Shown: positions 13,101-25,100 of the stretch, in pieces | Numbering within the stretch: position 1 is the first letter of the stretch | Layout: the number at the start of each line of letters is the position of its first letter | From: Galaxea fascicularis | Lineage: Eukaryota > Cnidaria > Anthozoa > Scleractinia > Euphylliidae | Reading direction: 5' to 3' | DNA length: 64,000 nt | NCBI GenBank assembly: GCA_948470475.1 | Contig: OX419335.1 | Span: 26,844,661-26,908,660, forward strand | The notes under the pieces: generated by a model | What the model saw: the letters and a program-made list of their open reading frames with translations, nothing else | Told to the model about the DNA's origin: nothing | Databases searched by the model: none | Translations under genes and position numbers: made by a program

Positions 13101-16100
13101 CAAAGTTGTGTATACATGTAAATGTTCTCCCAAAACTGTTTTGACAGCATTTATTGAAGCTGCATAGATAAATATTGAGAATTATGAAAGTAACTTGTTT
13201 TAGACTGTTGATGGCTTAGTGAACTTTTTACATTCTTCACACACATCCCAGTTGATCTAAATTTCTACAGAATATTCAATGAGAACGTTTTGATTTTTTT
13301 TCCCTGTCACACCGCTATGAATGTATGAAAGACAGTCATCCAGGGTGGTACAAAATATATGTACCAGTGCAGTTCAACTGGTCAGCAGTTCTAATGGGGG
13401 GAAAACTTCTCTTACATGAAATACTTACCAGATCACAAATTTTGCTTTTTACTTGATGAAAAATGGCCTAAGAGTGTTGACCATTAATAAAAGTGTTGTA
13501 CATTTCTAGCTACTCTCATTCCAAAAGCTTTTAAAAAGGTGCTGAAAAATCATGTACAAATCCAGTGCATGGTGTTATTCTGTTCATAACATTTTATTTA
13601 TGAAGTACATGCACACAAAACTTAGATTCTCAAACTGAGGCTATCACTCAATTCTGAACAAATCTTATTGTTGTAAATATCTGTGACTTTCAGTTTTCTT
13701 GTATGTTTAATTTGCCTTTTTTCTTTTTGTTTTTTACACAGAAAGGAAACCAGAGAGTCAAGGCCTTAAACCTCTCTATTTCCTTCACAGCAGAAGAGAA
13801 AGAGCAGTACAAGGATTTTTCGACCAAATAATTCAGCTTTACATTTCCACTTCAAATTCCATTTCAATCTGCAATATTATAATTGTGATAATGGCAGTCA
13901 GACAATGCTAGAAATGTGTAATGTCGTTTTTTGAAATTGTATATTCAGATTATTAAAATTTCTCAGTTTAATTTATTATTGACATTTGTATTTTGATCCC
14001 AATAGCTTTATTTAGAAAACATGAACAAATGTAAATAGTTTGCTCGACTTCGCTGCACAAAGCAAATATGCGCAAAAATACTTGTTGGCACACCTTTGCT
14101 CTCCTAAACAAACGTGCGCAAAACTACGTGTTTACGCGCCTATGCTACCCTCGGCACGCCTTTGTTATTGTGAACAAATATGCACTAAAGCACTTGTTTG
14201 CACGGCTTTGCCACCCAACCAAATGTGGACAAAAATACGTGTTTGTACGCCTACGCTATCCCAAGCAAAATCATGCAAAAGTACTTTTTGCACGTCCCTG
14301 CTGTCGCAAGCAAATATGCGCAAAATACCAGTTTGCACGCCATTGCTATCCTTAGCAAATGAGCGCAAAGGTAGTTCTGCTACACAGAGCAAAGTTGGTC
14401 AATTCTTTAGAGTTTGCTCACATTTACTATACAAAGCAAACTTGATCAAAATTTGGATTTTGATTATATTTGCTTATCTGAGCAAACGTATTCAATACTA
14501 ATAATTTGATCACATTTGCTACACAAAGCAAACTTGTTCAATACTAAGAAGTTGCCAGCAGTTATCAGCCTATGCAAACTTCATCAATACTACGAGTTTG
14601 ATCACGTTTGCTGGCCCAAGTAAACACTTCAAATCCACGCTTTTGAGCACATTTGCAATGCTTTGTAAGCTTGCTGGTAATAATAAGTTTGCATGTTTTC
14701 ACAAGGGCAGCAAATGTTGTGCAAAAAAGCAAATCTGCTCAATAATTTGCCTCATATGTAAACAGGCCCCAAAGAAAACCATTTGCATTCGCATTTGCTC
14801 CATGGGCAATTGCAAAGAAAATTCATAGCTGTACAATACTCTTGCACAAGAGCGAAAATCTTAAACAAATGTGGCATTTACGACCATTGCTATGGGTAAC
14901 AAATGTGGTGTAAAATCGATCTGTGCTCTTTGACAAACTGAGGCAAATATGTGCAAATGTGGTATTTGCTTTAGTTTTGCGATAGATTTGCTACCAGTGT
15001 AAATCCATTTTTTCGTCCAGTGTAAGCTGCCTTGATGCTATTGCCAGATGCCAAGAGTTGGTTGGCTGGTTGAAGGAAACTATTAGAGGTGATACACGCC
15101 GAAAATACGAATGTTATACCTCTGAATTGTGATCATCCCCATCTTGAGAATGGTACCTACGTAAAATTGCGTGGATGGGTAGCATATGATGATCTCACCA
15201 AGAAATAGTGCCCAGGATCGTCCTAAGGTTTGAAAGTTTGTGAAGTGACCTCATCACATTTTAAAATCAAATTAGCAAATTAGCAGCTCGTTTCCTCATA
15301 TTTCCTCCACCAACGATTGGTGTTAAAGTGCCGGACCGTATCACAGAAACAGAACTCCCAAAGATGTTTAAGGTATTTAAGCAATATTTGCAGTTGCAGC
15401 TGACGTCGAAGAAAATGCCTGCTTTTTTTAAAATTGCGACTTTTCTCATTAGGTCCTCAAGAACTTAAAGTGCTTGTGGATTTGGCTATTATATCAGCTG
15501 GAGAGGCGGACTTGGAAACGGCTAAGATCACCTGCCTGCACACAAGCTGTCTCGGATTTGCTCCACTTATTTTCGACTTGAAACGTTCCTTTGGCTTTGA
15601 CGAGTTAATGAAGACTTGCAAACCCGTGTGGAGTGCAGTGGATACAGACCCCACCCTCCCGCAGAAATTGGTATGACTTCTTACTGCTTTGAAAAATGAT
15701 CATTGTTCTAGTTTCAAAAATAGATCAACGTCTCTGCTGCTTTTTACTTCAAAATGCCTCCGTTTTCGACAGTTTGTTTCTTGCAATTTCTAGTTTTGTG
15801 AGGCTCCTCCTTCCGAAGACGAACTGTTAAAGAAAGTTGTAATATCCTGTTTCATAATTAATCCTATAGGTTTCTGTTTAAAATTTTTATTAACGTGTTT
15901 GATTTCACATTTTTTCTGCCGTGTTAAGTATGACACCAGTCGTCACTTAGATTGGCTAAAAAGTGTTGAGACGTCTCATGGTTCAGTGGCCAAGTCCTCC
16001 CTTCGGGAAGCTCAGGCTATTAACGAACAGGGTGTGTACCGTGTTGGATGTCTCAAGGAAGATGCAAGCACTGCAATGGAAGAGTTAACCATTGATAAAG

Positions 16101-19100
16101 TGGTTGAGCTAAGTGTACCCCAGGGTGAAGAGGAGGAACGCAAACTTTACTCTGTAGATGACTTAAAGGATTTACAAAGTAAGCTGATGCTTATCGCGGC
16201 TAAAGCATCACGTAAAGAAGAAGTAGACCGGTTTGTTGATGTAAGTTTTCACCATAAGGGTATATCACTTTATAGACTGTTTATTTATTGCTTTCCCTTT
16301 TTTATTGAGATATCCAGACGTTCATTCTAGATAAAATGACTTAGTGTCATTGAATAATCCTCATTTATTTTCCCCTTTTCTTCCTAATGAAGTCAAGTGA
16401 AGTTGCTTATGGAATGCGTGCGTTTTGGTCATTTATTTACAGGGTGGCGTTAACACTTGTGGGCCAAGGTTTCGTGCCTACGTATAAGGCTAGGCTCTTG
16501 TCTCATGCCAGTTATTGCATTTATTGCACAGGAAATGGAAGACTAATCAATGGCATCTTCCGTGCAAATATCTTATGCTGCTTGTTACCTAGCGTTACCT
16601 GTATCCGTTGTTCATACCCGGCGACAGATATCTGGAGTCACGTTTATAGATGTTGGTCTTAAGTGTATTCATGAAATGTTGAGATGACCGCACTTAAACT
16701 TCTCTTTCTTCATAAGGTGACTTACTTTGTTTTCCCCTGAAATGAAATAGATTCTACAGTGCGTCCGGCGACTTGGTGCAGCATACATCTCTCTTTGCCA
16801 GGCTGGAGAGGTCGGCCACCTGAACTGGAAATACGAGTTTCAGTGCACTCCGCAGCTTGACGGCAACCGTTCCGTGACAGGCGATCTGGCAAAGCAAAGC
16901 GATCATATGGAGCATTGTCTTCAGCAGTGGAAAGATGAATTACACACTAAGAGGTTAAAGTGCAGTGAGCTAAATCACTTCACCACGAGACAGTTACTGT
17001 TCCTTCGAAACAAACTGGCAGTTGTTCGAGGAAGGGGACCCAGAGCAGTGGAAGACATTCCGTTGGAGGTTTATAACCTGTTGGAGAGTGTGCTTCCGGG
17101 AGTCGAGCCAGGCATTCTGAAGTCTGCTCTACTGTCTTGTGGCATTTGCACTCAAGAAGCGGGTGAAACCATCATGAGGTCATTTGGTCCGGGTAGCACG
17201 TCTCATCGCACAGTGCCACTGCAACAATCCATGTCACAAAGGAGGCCGACGCATTCGTCAACAGTTGACATGTTCCAGTCACTCGTAGCACATTTAGAAT
17301 CGATTGTTACATACTCTGATCCCGAAGAGATTGCGATTGCAGCAATGGTTTCGTGCAAAGACGACGTCAGTGAAAGTGATCTCATCGTGTGGTGTGTGAA
17401 GAATGCCAACAACAAAAATTTGATAAATGCCAAGTACTCAGAGGCAGTTAATGATCCAAGATATTCAGCACTGATCGATAAGGAAGGCAACGCAGGATTG
17501 GAAGAAGAAGTGTAAGTACGTAGTAAAGAATGTTTGGGTTAAATGTTGTGCAAATGACCAAGGGCGATGTCACTTAACTTTAACCTACGTTTAAGAATTG
17601 GGGCCGTTGGTAATTGGCCTCAGCTGTTGCGGTGACCCGGATATTTTCCATTTGCATTATTTCATTTGCCTTAGTTGTCTTTGTTGGCGGTTGGGATTTT
17701 CCTTACATGTTTTAGTTTATATGACAAACTCCATAATTTGTGAAATGAACGCCAGAAATAACAAAATAGACAACCAGTTTACAAGAAATTTATTAGTGTT
17801 TCACTGAACATTCAACCGCTGAGAAGTCGGTCGAAAAAGCGAAGCACAGCCAAATTTGTTTCGCCGCCTTCAAATGTTTAAAAGGGCATACTTGTACCAT
17901 AGCCCATCATAATTTTAAGCCTATTGTATTTTAGTGTTTTTCTAGTAGTTTGTACAAATATGTATAGATTACTTCATGGTTGGTGAGCGCTTACGATTAT
18001 TATTCACAACAAGTGAATAAAAATCGTACAAGCGAACTAATCATGAAGTAATTTGTTTATTATATAAATACTGAGATTTACTCAGTCAATTGACTGCAAA
18101 AGATCAACGAGCCGCGAACACAATGTCGGCAGCTTTTTACTTTGAGCTAACTCAGTGTGCAACATGCCTCAAATACTGAATTAGAAACTGCTTTAAATAC
18201 CTGAAAAAAGGTAAAAATTTCCTTTTAAACGGTTCCTTTAAAGTATTTTCTTTTAAAGAAAATGTTACGTTTGACAGCTCAACACTTTCCCGTAAACATT
18301 AGCTCACAACGGGCGTTCCAATCCAATTTGGAATCCCGGTCCAGTGCTTTAAGTCTTTTTTACCTCTTTTGAAGAAGGCTCTCCTCAGTTTCTGGAATTG
18401 GCAAGGTTGTCGATTGATGAAGGCTGTTGATAGAAATGCTGAATTGACCAGCATGAATAACAACACCCGTAAATAGCGACGTGATGTTGAAAAATATGCG
18501 AACAAACAAGGTGAATGGAATTGAGGTCGACCATTCAGCAAAGCGACATTTTGTAGGGCTTTGTTTTGGAGTGTTTGTTTTCGTTTTCTTGGCCTTCAGT
18601 GAATTCCTCCAATGAAGGAATATCTGAAGCTCTTGAACAGCTTTAACGAGAAGCAACGAGTTAAAGGGAATAACGAAAGCTGTTCATTCATCATTGGCTT
18701 GGGAAGCTCTCCTGAAAGGCGGGAAAACCGATACGATTTTTTCCACCGAAAAAATTTCGTCTGCGGCCAGTGATTGGTCAGACGATACTTCTTCACAAGT
18801 GAGAAAAAATCGTCCGACCAATTCTAGTTATTGGCGGACCATTTTTATTTGACAACTCTGTTTACAGTATATCGCAGTACTAGTACTTATATAATAAGTT
18901 AATTTATCATTTTCATTTCAAGCCCTTGTGAAGAGGAGCTGGAGACCGAACCAGATGATTTACCAGAGCCTATGGAAACTACTTTCGCTCTTGACCAGAC
19001 AGCAGATGGGAAATTCTTAAGCCTTGATGAGCTGGGAAATCTTCTGAGTCAACTGGCTTCACAAGGTTTGATATTGTTATTGTTGCTTTAACCAAAATGT

Positions 19101-22100
19101 TGACTTGTATTGTTTCGTAATATAATTTTTCATTTAATCTATCAGTTGTTGACACTTGACGGAACGTATTTGCCAGAACATTATCTTGCATCGCATAGTT
19201 TAGCGTTAGTGGGCCTTAACTTCACACAGATTTCCCTCACTTAGCTCTTCAAGGATGCTTCTGGTAGGAAAACCACCTGATGGATTGTTACATTTAATAA
19301 CGTAACATATGTCGCATATGGATGTCGGTTGACCTCGCTTTTGGTTACCGTAATACCTGCCTTGATAATTTTGATACTTCCAGTCAATATATATTTCGAA
19401 ATGGTAGAGCAATAGTTTTATTTTCCTTATTGATTACTGATTACTTCCCACAGCAGCGCAGATTCTGGGACTTGCTGCTTAAAGGGACTACGTCACGACG
19501 ATTTTGTTGTTTTGGATCAATTCTTTCCAAAAACGGTTACTTGGAGCTTTTATTTATACAAACAATGTTCCTGAGAAACTATGAGGTGGATCTCAATTTA
19601 ATTTTATCAAAGAGAGCAACCCATAATAAGGGTTTTGGTGTTTTTTGTCGAAAAAGTTGGCCCAACCCTTTCAAGTTTCAATCCATTTCTATCCTTGCCG
19701 CATTAATAGCAACAGATGACAGGAAACACTTTTAGTGTCATAACAGTCTTAAATAAGAAAACTAGGACGATTATGTTTGGATCTCAGTTGACGGCAAGAC
19801 ATATTTTGAGCTTTAAAAAGATCCTAAAATAGCGTGACACAGCCTCTTTAAGCAACGCTTTACATACACCCCCCCTTTTTTTTTTCTTCCCCAGGCTGAG
19901 TAGGAAAGCTGTTGTCTATTGGCACGGCTAAAGAAAATGGCATAGATGGGAAATTATCACCTTACTTCTTTGTGAGTTTATGGTGGGAGTGGTGTGGCGG
20001 GGAGGCCAATGCGAGTCAGTATTTCAAGTAAAAAAAAGACCATGCGTTCATTTCCTGTGAAAATCCAAAAACCTGACCTTGAACACTAGAAATAAGTATG
20101 GAATATTATTGTGTTTCAAGTAATATATCAAACACGAGAGACAGTGTTTCATCGGGATATCCAAACACCGAGAAGAGAGTTGAAAATACGACGCGCAGCG
20201 GAGTATTTTTGACGGAATTCGAGGTGTTTGGATGGCCGATGAAACACTGTTTCGAGTGTTTGATATATCTTCTCAACTGAAACAAAAACTAAGGAATTAA
20301 CGGAGAAGTAAAATCGTCAAAATCTATGCTAATTAAGACCGGGTATCCAAACCCCCTTCACGGTTGTGATTTCCTTTGTTTTAACCTGATGAATTATTAA
20401 TGAGTTTGAGAAGTAAAAGCCAATCACGGTAATTAGTTTTGGTTTCGTGTCGCTTCTGATTGGTTGCTGCACAATGGGAAATGTCAAAATCAAATCAAAG
20501 TGGTCACGGTGTTATGAGGATCAGAATTGCTTTTAGTTTTTCTGTTATGCAATTCCAGATTTTTCTAGAATTATCCTATAATCTGTAATATTACAGAAAT
20601 ATCTTTGATGTGACTCAGCAGTTTCCACAAATAGTAGACCTTGTACTACACTATAAATAGTTACAGAACATTCTAGATACTTGAAGAAAATGTATAAAAG
20701 CAGGCTCGTAAGTAATAAAAAAAACTCTCTTGCCCGAGGGCTTACCCTCGTGGCCGGCTGTGATTGAACTTATGCTATGGATGCTATGCTGTGAGGAAGC
20801 TATATAATCAACTGCGATAACTATGGTGGAGCTATAACCTTTGACCTTGCTATATCCGGAGAGAAGAAAGAAACGATAGCAGAAAAGGGAAGAAGATAAA
20901 GAGTTCAGAGTTTATTATGAAGTCCTCCGTACGAGTTTGTGTGCACAGAAAAGCCATTGAGTGGAAAGGATCCAGTTAATCAAGAAAGTCAAGCATTGTT
21001 GTCTCTAGTCAGTGGAATTTGGAGTTCAAAGTTGATCAAGATCAGTACCTGTATGACCATGAAAGACAGTAAGCCTGCTTTAAGAACTGAACTGCTTAAC
21101 TTAATCTTTAACCTAACTAATTGTAACAGTGTATAACTAAATAAACAATAGTTAAAAGGGTAACTGCTCGTTGTCACCCTTTTGTACCGTGCCTTATATC
21201 GTACTCGGGAGCTCTTTTCACATATGTCTTGTTCGCGGACAATCTCTTGGTTATTACAGCACGTGAAAACGGTTTTTGGATTCGCTCTCGTTTTGCAGGT
21301 TCAAAACAGGTTAAAAGACGCCAACCAAGATATCTGAAACGTGGAAAGCCAAACTTCGTTGTTGTTCCAAAAGGTAGAAGATAGTGTTCTTGTTATGCAT
21401 CTACAATCCTATTCTCTATTCGATGTCTCTCTATTTCACTATGCAATGCTCTAGGAAGGTGTATCAATTATTTTTCTTTGCGTTGTTTTCTGTAAAGTAG
21501 ATGACGGTCGTCTCATACTCACTAACGTATGTACTCCATAAACCCATTTGTAATGTTTGTAACTTGGTTCTTTTTCACCTGTTATCAGATGACATTTTTG
21601 GAACGGTGCTGTCCATGTACATGCAGGACATGTCACAATCTCTACCCACGGCTGAAGAAGTCTTAATTTGTACTTCTCATACAACCGCGGAAGAGGTGGG
21701 TGGTGAAAAACTACATTACTACGTTTATACAGTACCTTCCATTTGTATAGCATCGTCTCTTTTATCAGGTTAATTGGACATCTCGTTATAAAACACATGT
21801 GGGGAGTACCTAACTCTAACTACGACGGAAATGTATCGAGCCTTTAAAGAATGGTTTTGTTTTCTCTCGTACTCGTTGGATCTCTATGAATCGCAAGTCG
21901 TGGATGGTCATGGAAATACATGAACGGGTGCACTTCTCTAAACTAAAGCGGCGCTGTGATTACAGGATTTAAGTCACTTCTTGTTAGTCACACTTCAAAA
22001 ACCCAAAGGACTCTCTTCATAATACTTTAATCTAGAGATGACGACGATGGACGTACATACCAATAATTATTAGCGGGTTAATTTCATCGCCACTTATGGT

Positions 22101-25100
22101 GCCTCATTCTTCTGTTGAAAAGTCGATTGATGTAATTTCATTTGTGATCTCGAGACATTTTCTGAATATGCAAGATAAATATTAATTTGTGGTGCTGCTC
22201 ACCAAAACACGGGGTAAAACTAAACACCTCGCCCCTCAAAAAGGAAAAGCGGTGTTTTGGGTTGTGACCTTTCTCGTCGTGTTGTATCCTTAGGTAAGAC
22301 ATTTTACTGCCCTTCACCAGGTTGTATAACTGTAAACCTTTGCGAAAACGTTGTACCCAACTACGAAAAGAGCTTTTAGTTAGCCCCAGCAGCAAGCGCG
22401 TTGTGTGCCACTGTCTGCTTGATCAACACTTGTCAGAAGTTGTGCAGCACTTACATCTGAAGAAACTGCCCAGTAACTGAAGGTTTACCCTTGTTTCGTT
22501 TTCAAGATTGAACTGTTGTGGCGACGATCCCTTGGAGACCACGATAGCAGATTGTTCTGTTTGGTGAATGTCGACCTGCTCGACTACAGTGTCGCCCAGA
22601 AAGCCGCGGACAGTCTAAGCTTCTTGCTGCAAGAGCCTACATACAATCGTAATGAGGGTAATCATATATTTGTCTTTAGAAGTTGCATTTTTTAGTTCTC
22701 TTACCCCTCAGGAATTGAAACAATTTGCTTTAAGAGATGGTCTTAGATGTCAACATCCGCTTGAAGTAACGATGATGATGTGGAATAGGATGAGGAGAAA
22801 GAGGTGGAGAATGTGGATGATAATGGTGATAGGAATGGTGATGGTGGTAGTTGTGATGACGTTGATGGGAATTGGTGTTGGTGAGGGTTGTGGTAACGTT
22901 GATCGTGTCGTTGATTTGATTGTCACGTTTGCCTGTCTTTTGTCACAATAATGTTGGTTGTTTCGTTTCTTGTAGACCTGTCTCTGGTGATTATTTGCAG
23001 TTCTGAAAACGAGGACAGAGCTCACATGGCTGCAGCTCTTGACCAGTTCAGGCTGGGAACTGTACCACATTGTGCACCGACAAGGGAAATCAAGCAATAC
23101 TTGAAGACACAATTCAGTGCAAGTTCTCAACAACAAGGAAGGTTTAGAGATCGCATCCTGCCTTGGACGCCTGCTGCAATGGTGGACAAAGAAAGGTAAG
23201 GAAACACCAGGCAATGTGACCTACTCCCTCTGTTACTTTATTAGTTAGGAGAAATATTGGGATACAAGAAAACCGAATAGACGAACATTTCAGTTACGGA
23301 AGGTAGAGAAGGAATGTGTAAACATATGAAAACGTGAGCCAATTTGTAGCCGTTTTTCATATTGTCTCGCTTAGCATCGCAAATTCTTGTCTTCTTGTCG
23401 TTGGTCAAGGAGCGTTTGGTTGAAAAGAAAAAGAAAGCTGACAAAACTTCCTAACCAAATTTCGTTCTGTCAACAAAGTTGATAAGGAGTATTGGCCACC
23501 GTAAAAAGCTTCGAGTGGAGATGTTTTGACCGGTAAAACCAGTTGTAAAAATACTCGAGACAGTATGTCATTTGGGCTTTAATGATGTCTCCATGATTTT
23601 CCAGTGTTCCATTTCCCTTCCCCTGCTCAAAATTGAAGGAACCGTTTGAATGAGGAAGAGGGAGGGGGTTTGTTATATCTCACATATTTCTTGCAAGCAG
23701 CGCTTTTAGGAAAGAAAAGCTGTTTTTGATTGGGAGTATCCCAAAAATTTTGCGACCGGTTGTAGCACTTCTTTAAACCAAGCAAAAGATAACAAATTTC
23801 TGAAGTAGCTGCTTTTGAGAGAGATGAACTGAATGTCCCTTCTTTTCTTTGATTTTTTGCGTCGCAGCTGGATATCTTTAAAATGCTTTGTGATATAAAT
23901 TTCTTGCCTTGTGTTAGTTGAACACTCATGGAGAATGAGTTCACCCCTCTCGTCCATCACGTCCCTTTCCTTTACTTGTATTACGAGGGCGATGACTCAG
24001 CTAAGGCTTGAAATAAAGCTAACGTGAATTCAAAGAGGATATTCATACTGTTGACTACCATCGGGACCGGATTTTTGAACAGTTTTTATTTTCCTGGTAC
24101 AGATTATCTGTGAGGGTTTTGTCATCCGAACGAGCAGGATCTGGCAAGAGCTTGGTGGTGCGTCGACTGAGTGAGGACCTACGTGAACTGCCAAACAATG
24201 GCGAAGTGATGCGTTACCTGAAGGATATGGATGCAGAAGAACCACTTTGTATCAGTGTGCCAATTTACGGACCTGCTGTCAATCAGCGTTCCATTGTGGA
24301 GAGCTTGTTACCTCGCATGATTGCGCCTGACTTGCCACTTTCCCGAATATTTCATCTTGATGTGCACCCATCGGTAGGAAGTTGTTAAAAAGTATATTTC
24401 ATGTGCCCCCCTCCCCTCCCCTCCCCTCCCCCTCTCCTCCCCTCCTCTTCTCTCCCATCCCCTCCCAGTGAAAGGTGTTCACTGTGCTAGTGATTTGTCT
24501 CCTGTTTTTCCTTGTGGGTAGGTAAAAATTGTAGCTTATATGAACCAGTTTATTTCACAAATACGTTACAAATATATAATTCCGTAAACATTTGAGTAGA
24601 ATATTGCCAGGACGATGTATACCCTGGTACGTTAGCATTAATGTAAATTTATAGAGGAAACGTAGCCCAACCTAGTAAGGTAAAATGTTTGGTGACCTAT
24701 CCATGATAATTCACCATATATTCTTTCTGATCTTGGTTGTTAAAAAAGTTTATAATTTTAGTGGTCGATGTAACCGTTAGCCCAGATATAGAAAAGAGTG
24801 TTTACACAGAGAAATCTTTTTGCATTTTAACAGGTTACAAGCGGTCTTGACACCCTTCTGTTCAATCTCGTGGTCCTTGGTGTTTTGAAGAGTAGTAGTG
24901 GCCAGGTGTGGAGGCGAAGAATGTCAGATCTGTATGTGATTGAACTAACTACAGGACCAGCACAGGGTGCAGCAGAAACTGTTGATAGAAGATACCCAAT
25001 ATCTAATGTGAGTGCCTAAGGATGTGTTTATTTAAAACATAACGAGAATCTTTCCAAGATCGGTAAATCATTGTTCGGAAAAGGGTGATGTAATGGATAT

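Larger units (their letters stand above)
5681..15022. mobile_element. CACTA/EnSpm-type DNA transposon, 9,342 bp, carrying gene cargo, inserted in RNF213 exon 4
   Basis: Both ends carry the same 24-bp inverted repeat beginning CACTGGACGAAAAAATGGAT with no mismatch, at 5681-5704 and 14999-15022. The flanks are a 3-bp TAA duplication. CACTG/CACTA termini with a 2-3 bp duplication define the CMC/EnSpm superfamily. Both subterminal regions are dense in GCAAAT/ATTTGC words, in the style of CACTA transposase-binding arrays. No transposase reading frame is visible inside, so the element is probably non-autonomous. It carries a minus-strand protein kinase gene, a probable plus-strand two-exon gene, a ~158-bp tandem repeat and a tRNA-like SINE remnant. 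Removing the element and one TAA restores the RNF213 exon exactly. Confidence 0.93.

Noticed and set aside
14040..14501. Open frame of 153 codons rich in Cys, Lys and Thr
   Set aside because: It is made of the degenerate GCAAAT-type repeats of the element end; the other frames are equally open and show the same periodicity.
22750..23214. Minus-strand open frame of 154 codons
   Set aside because: It overlaps RNF213 exon 12 and a GAT-type low-complexity tract; it is a shadow.
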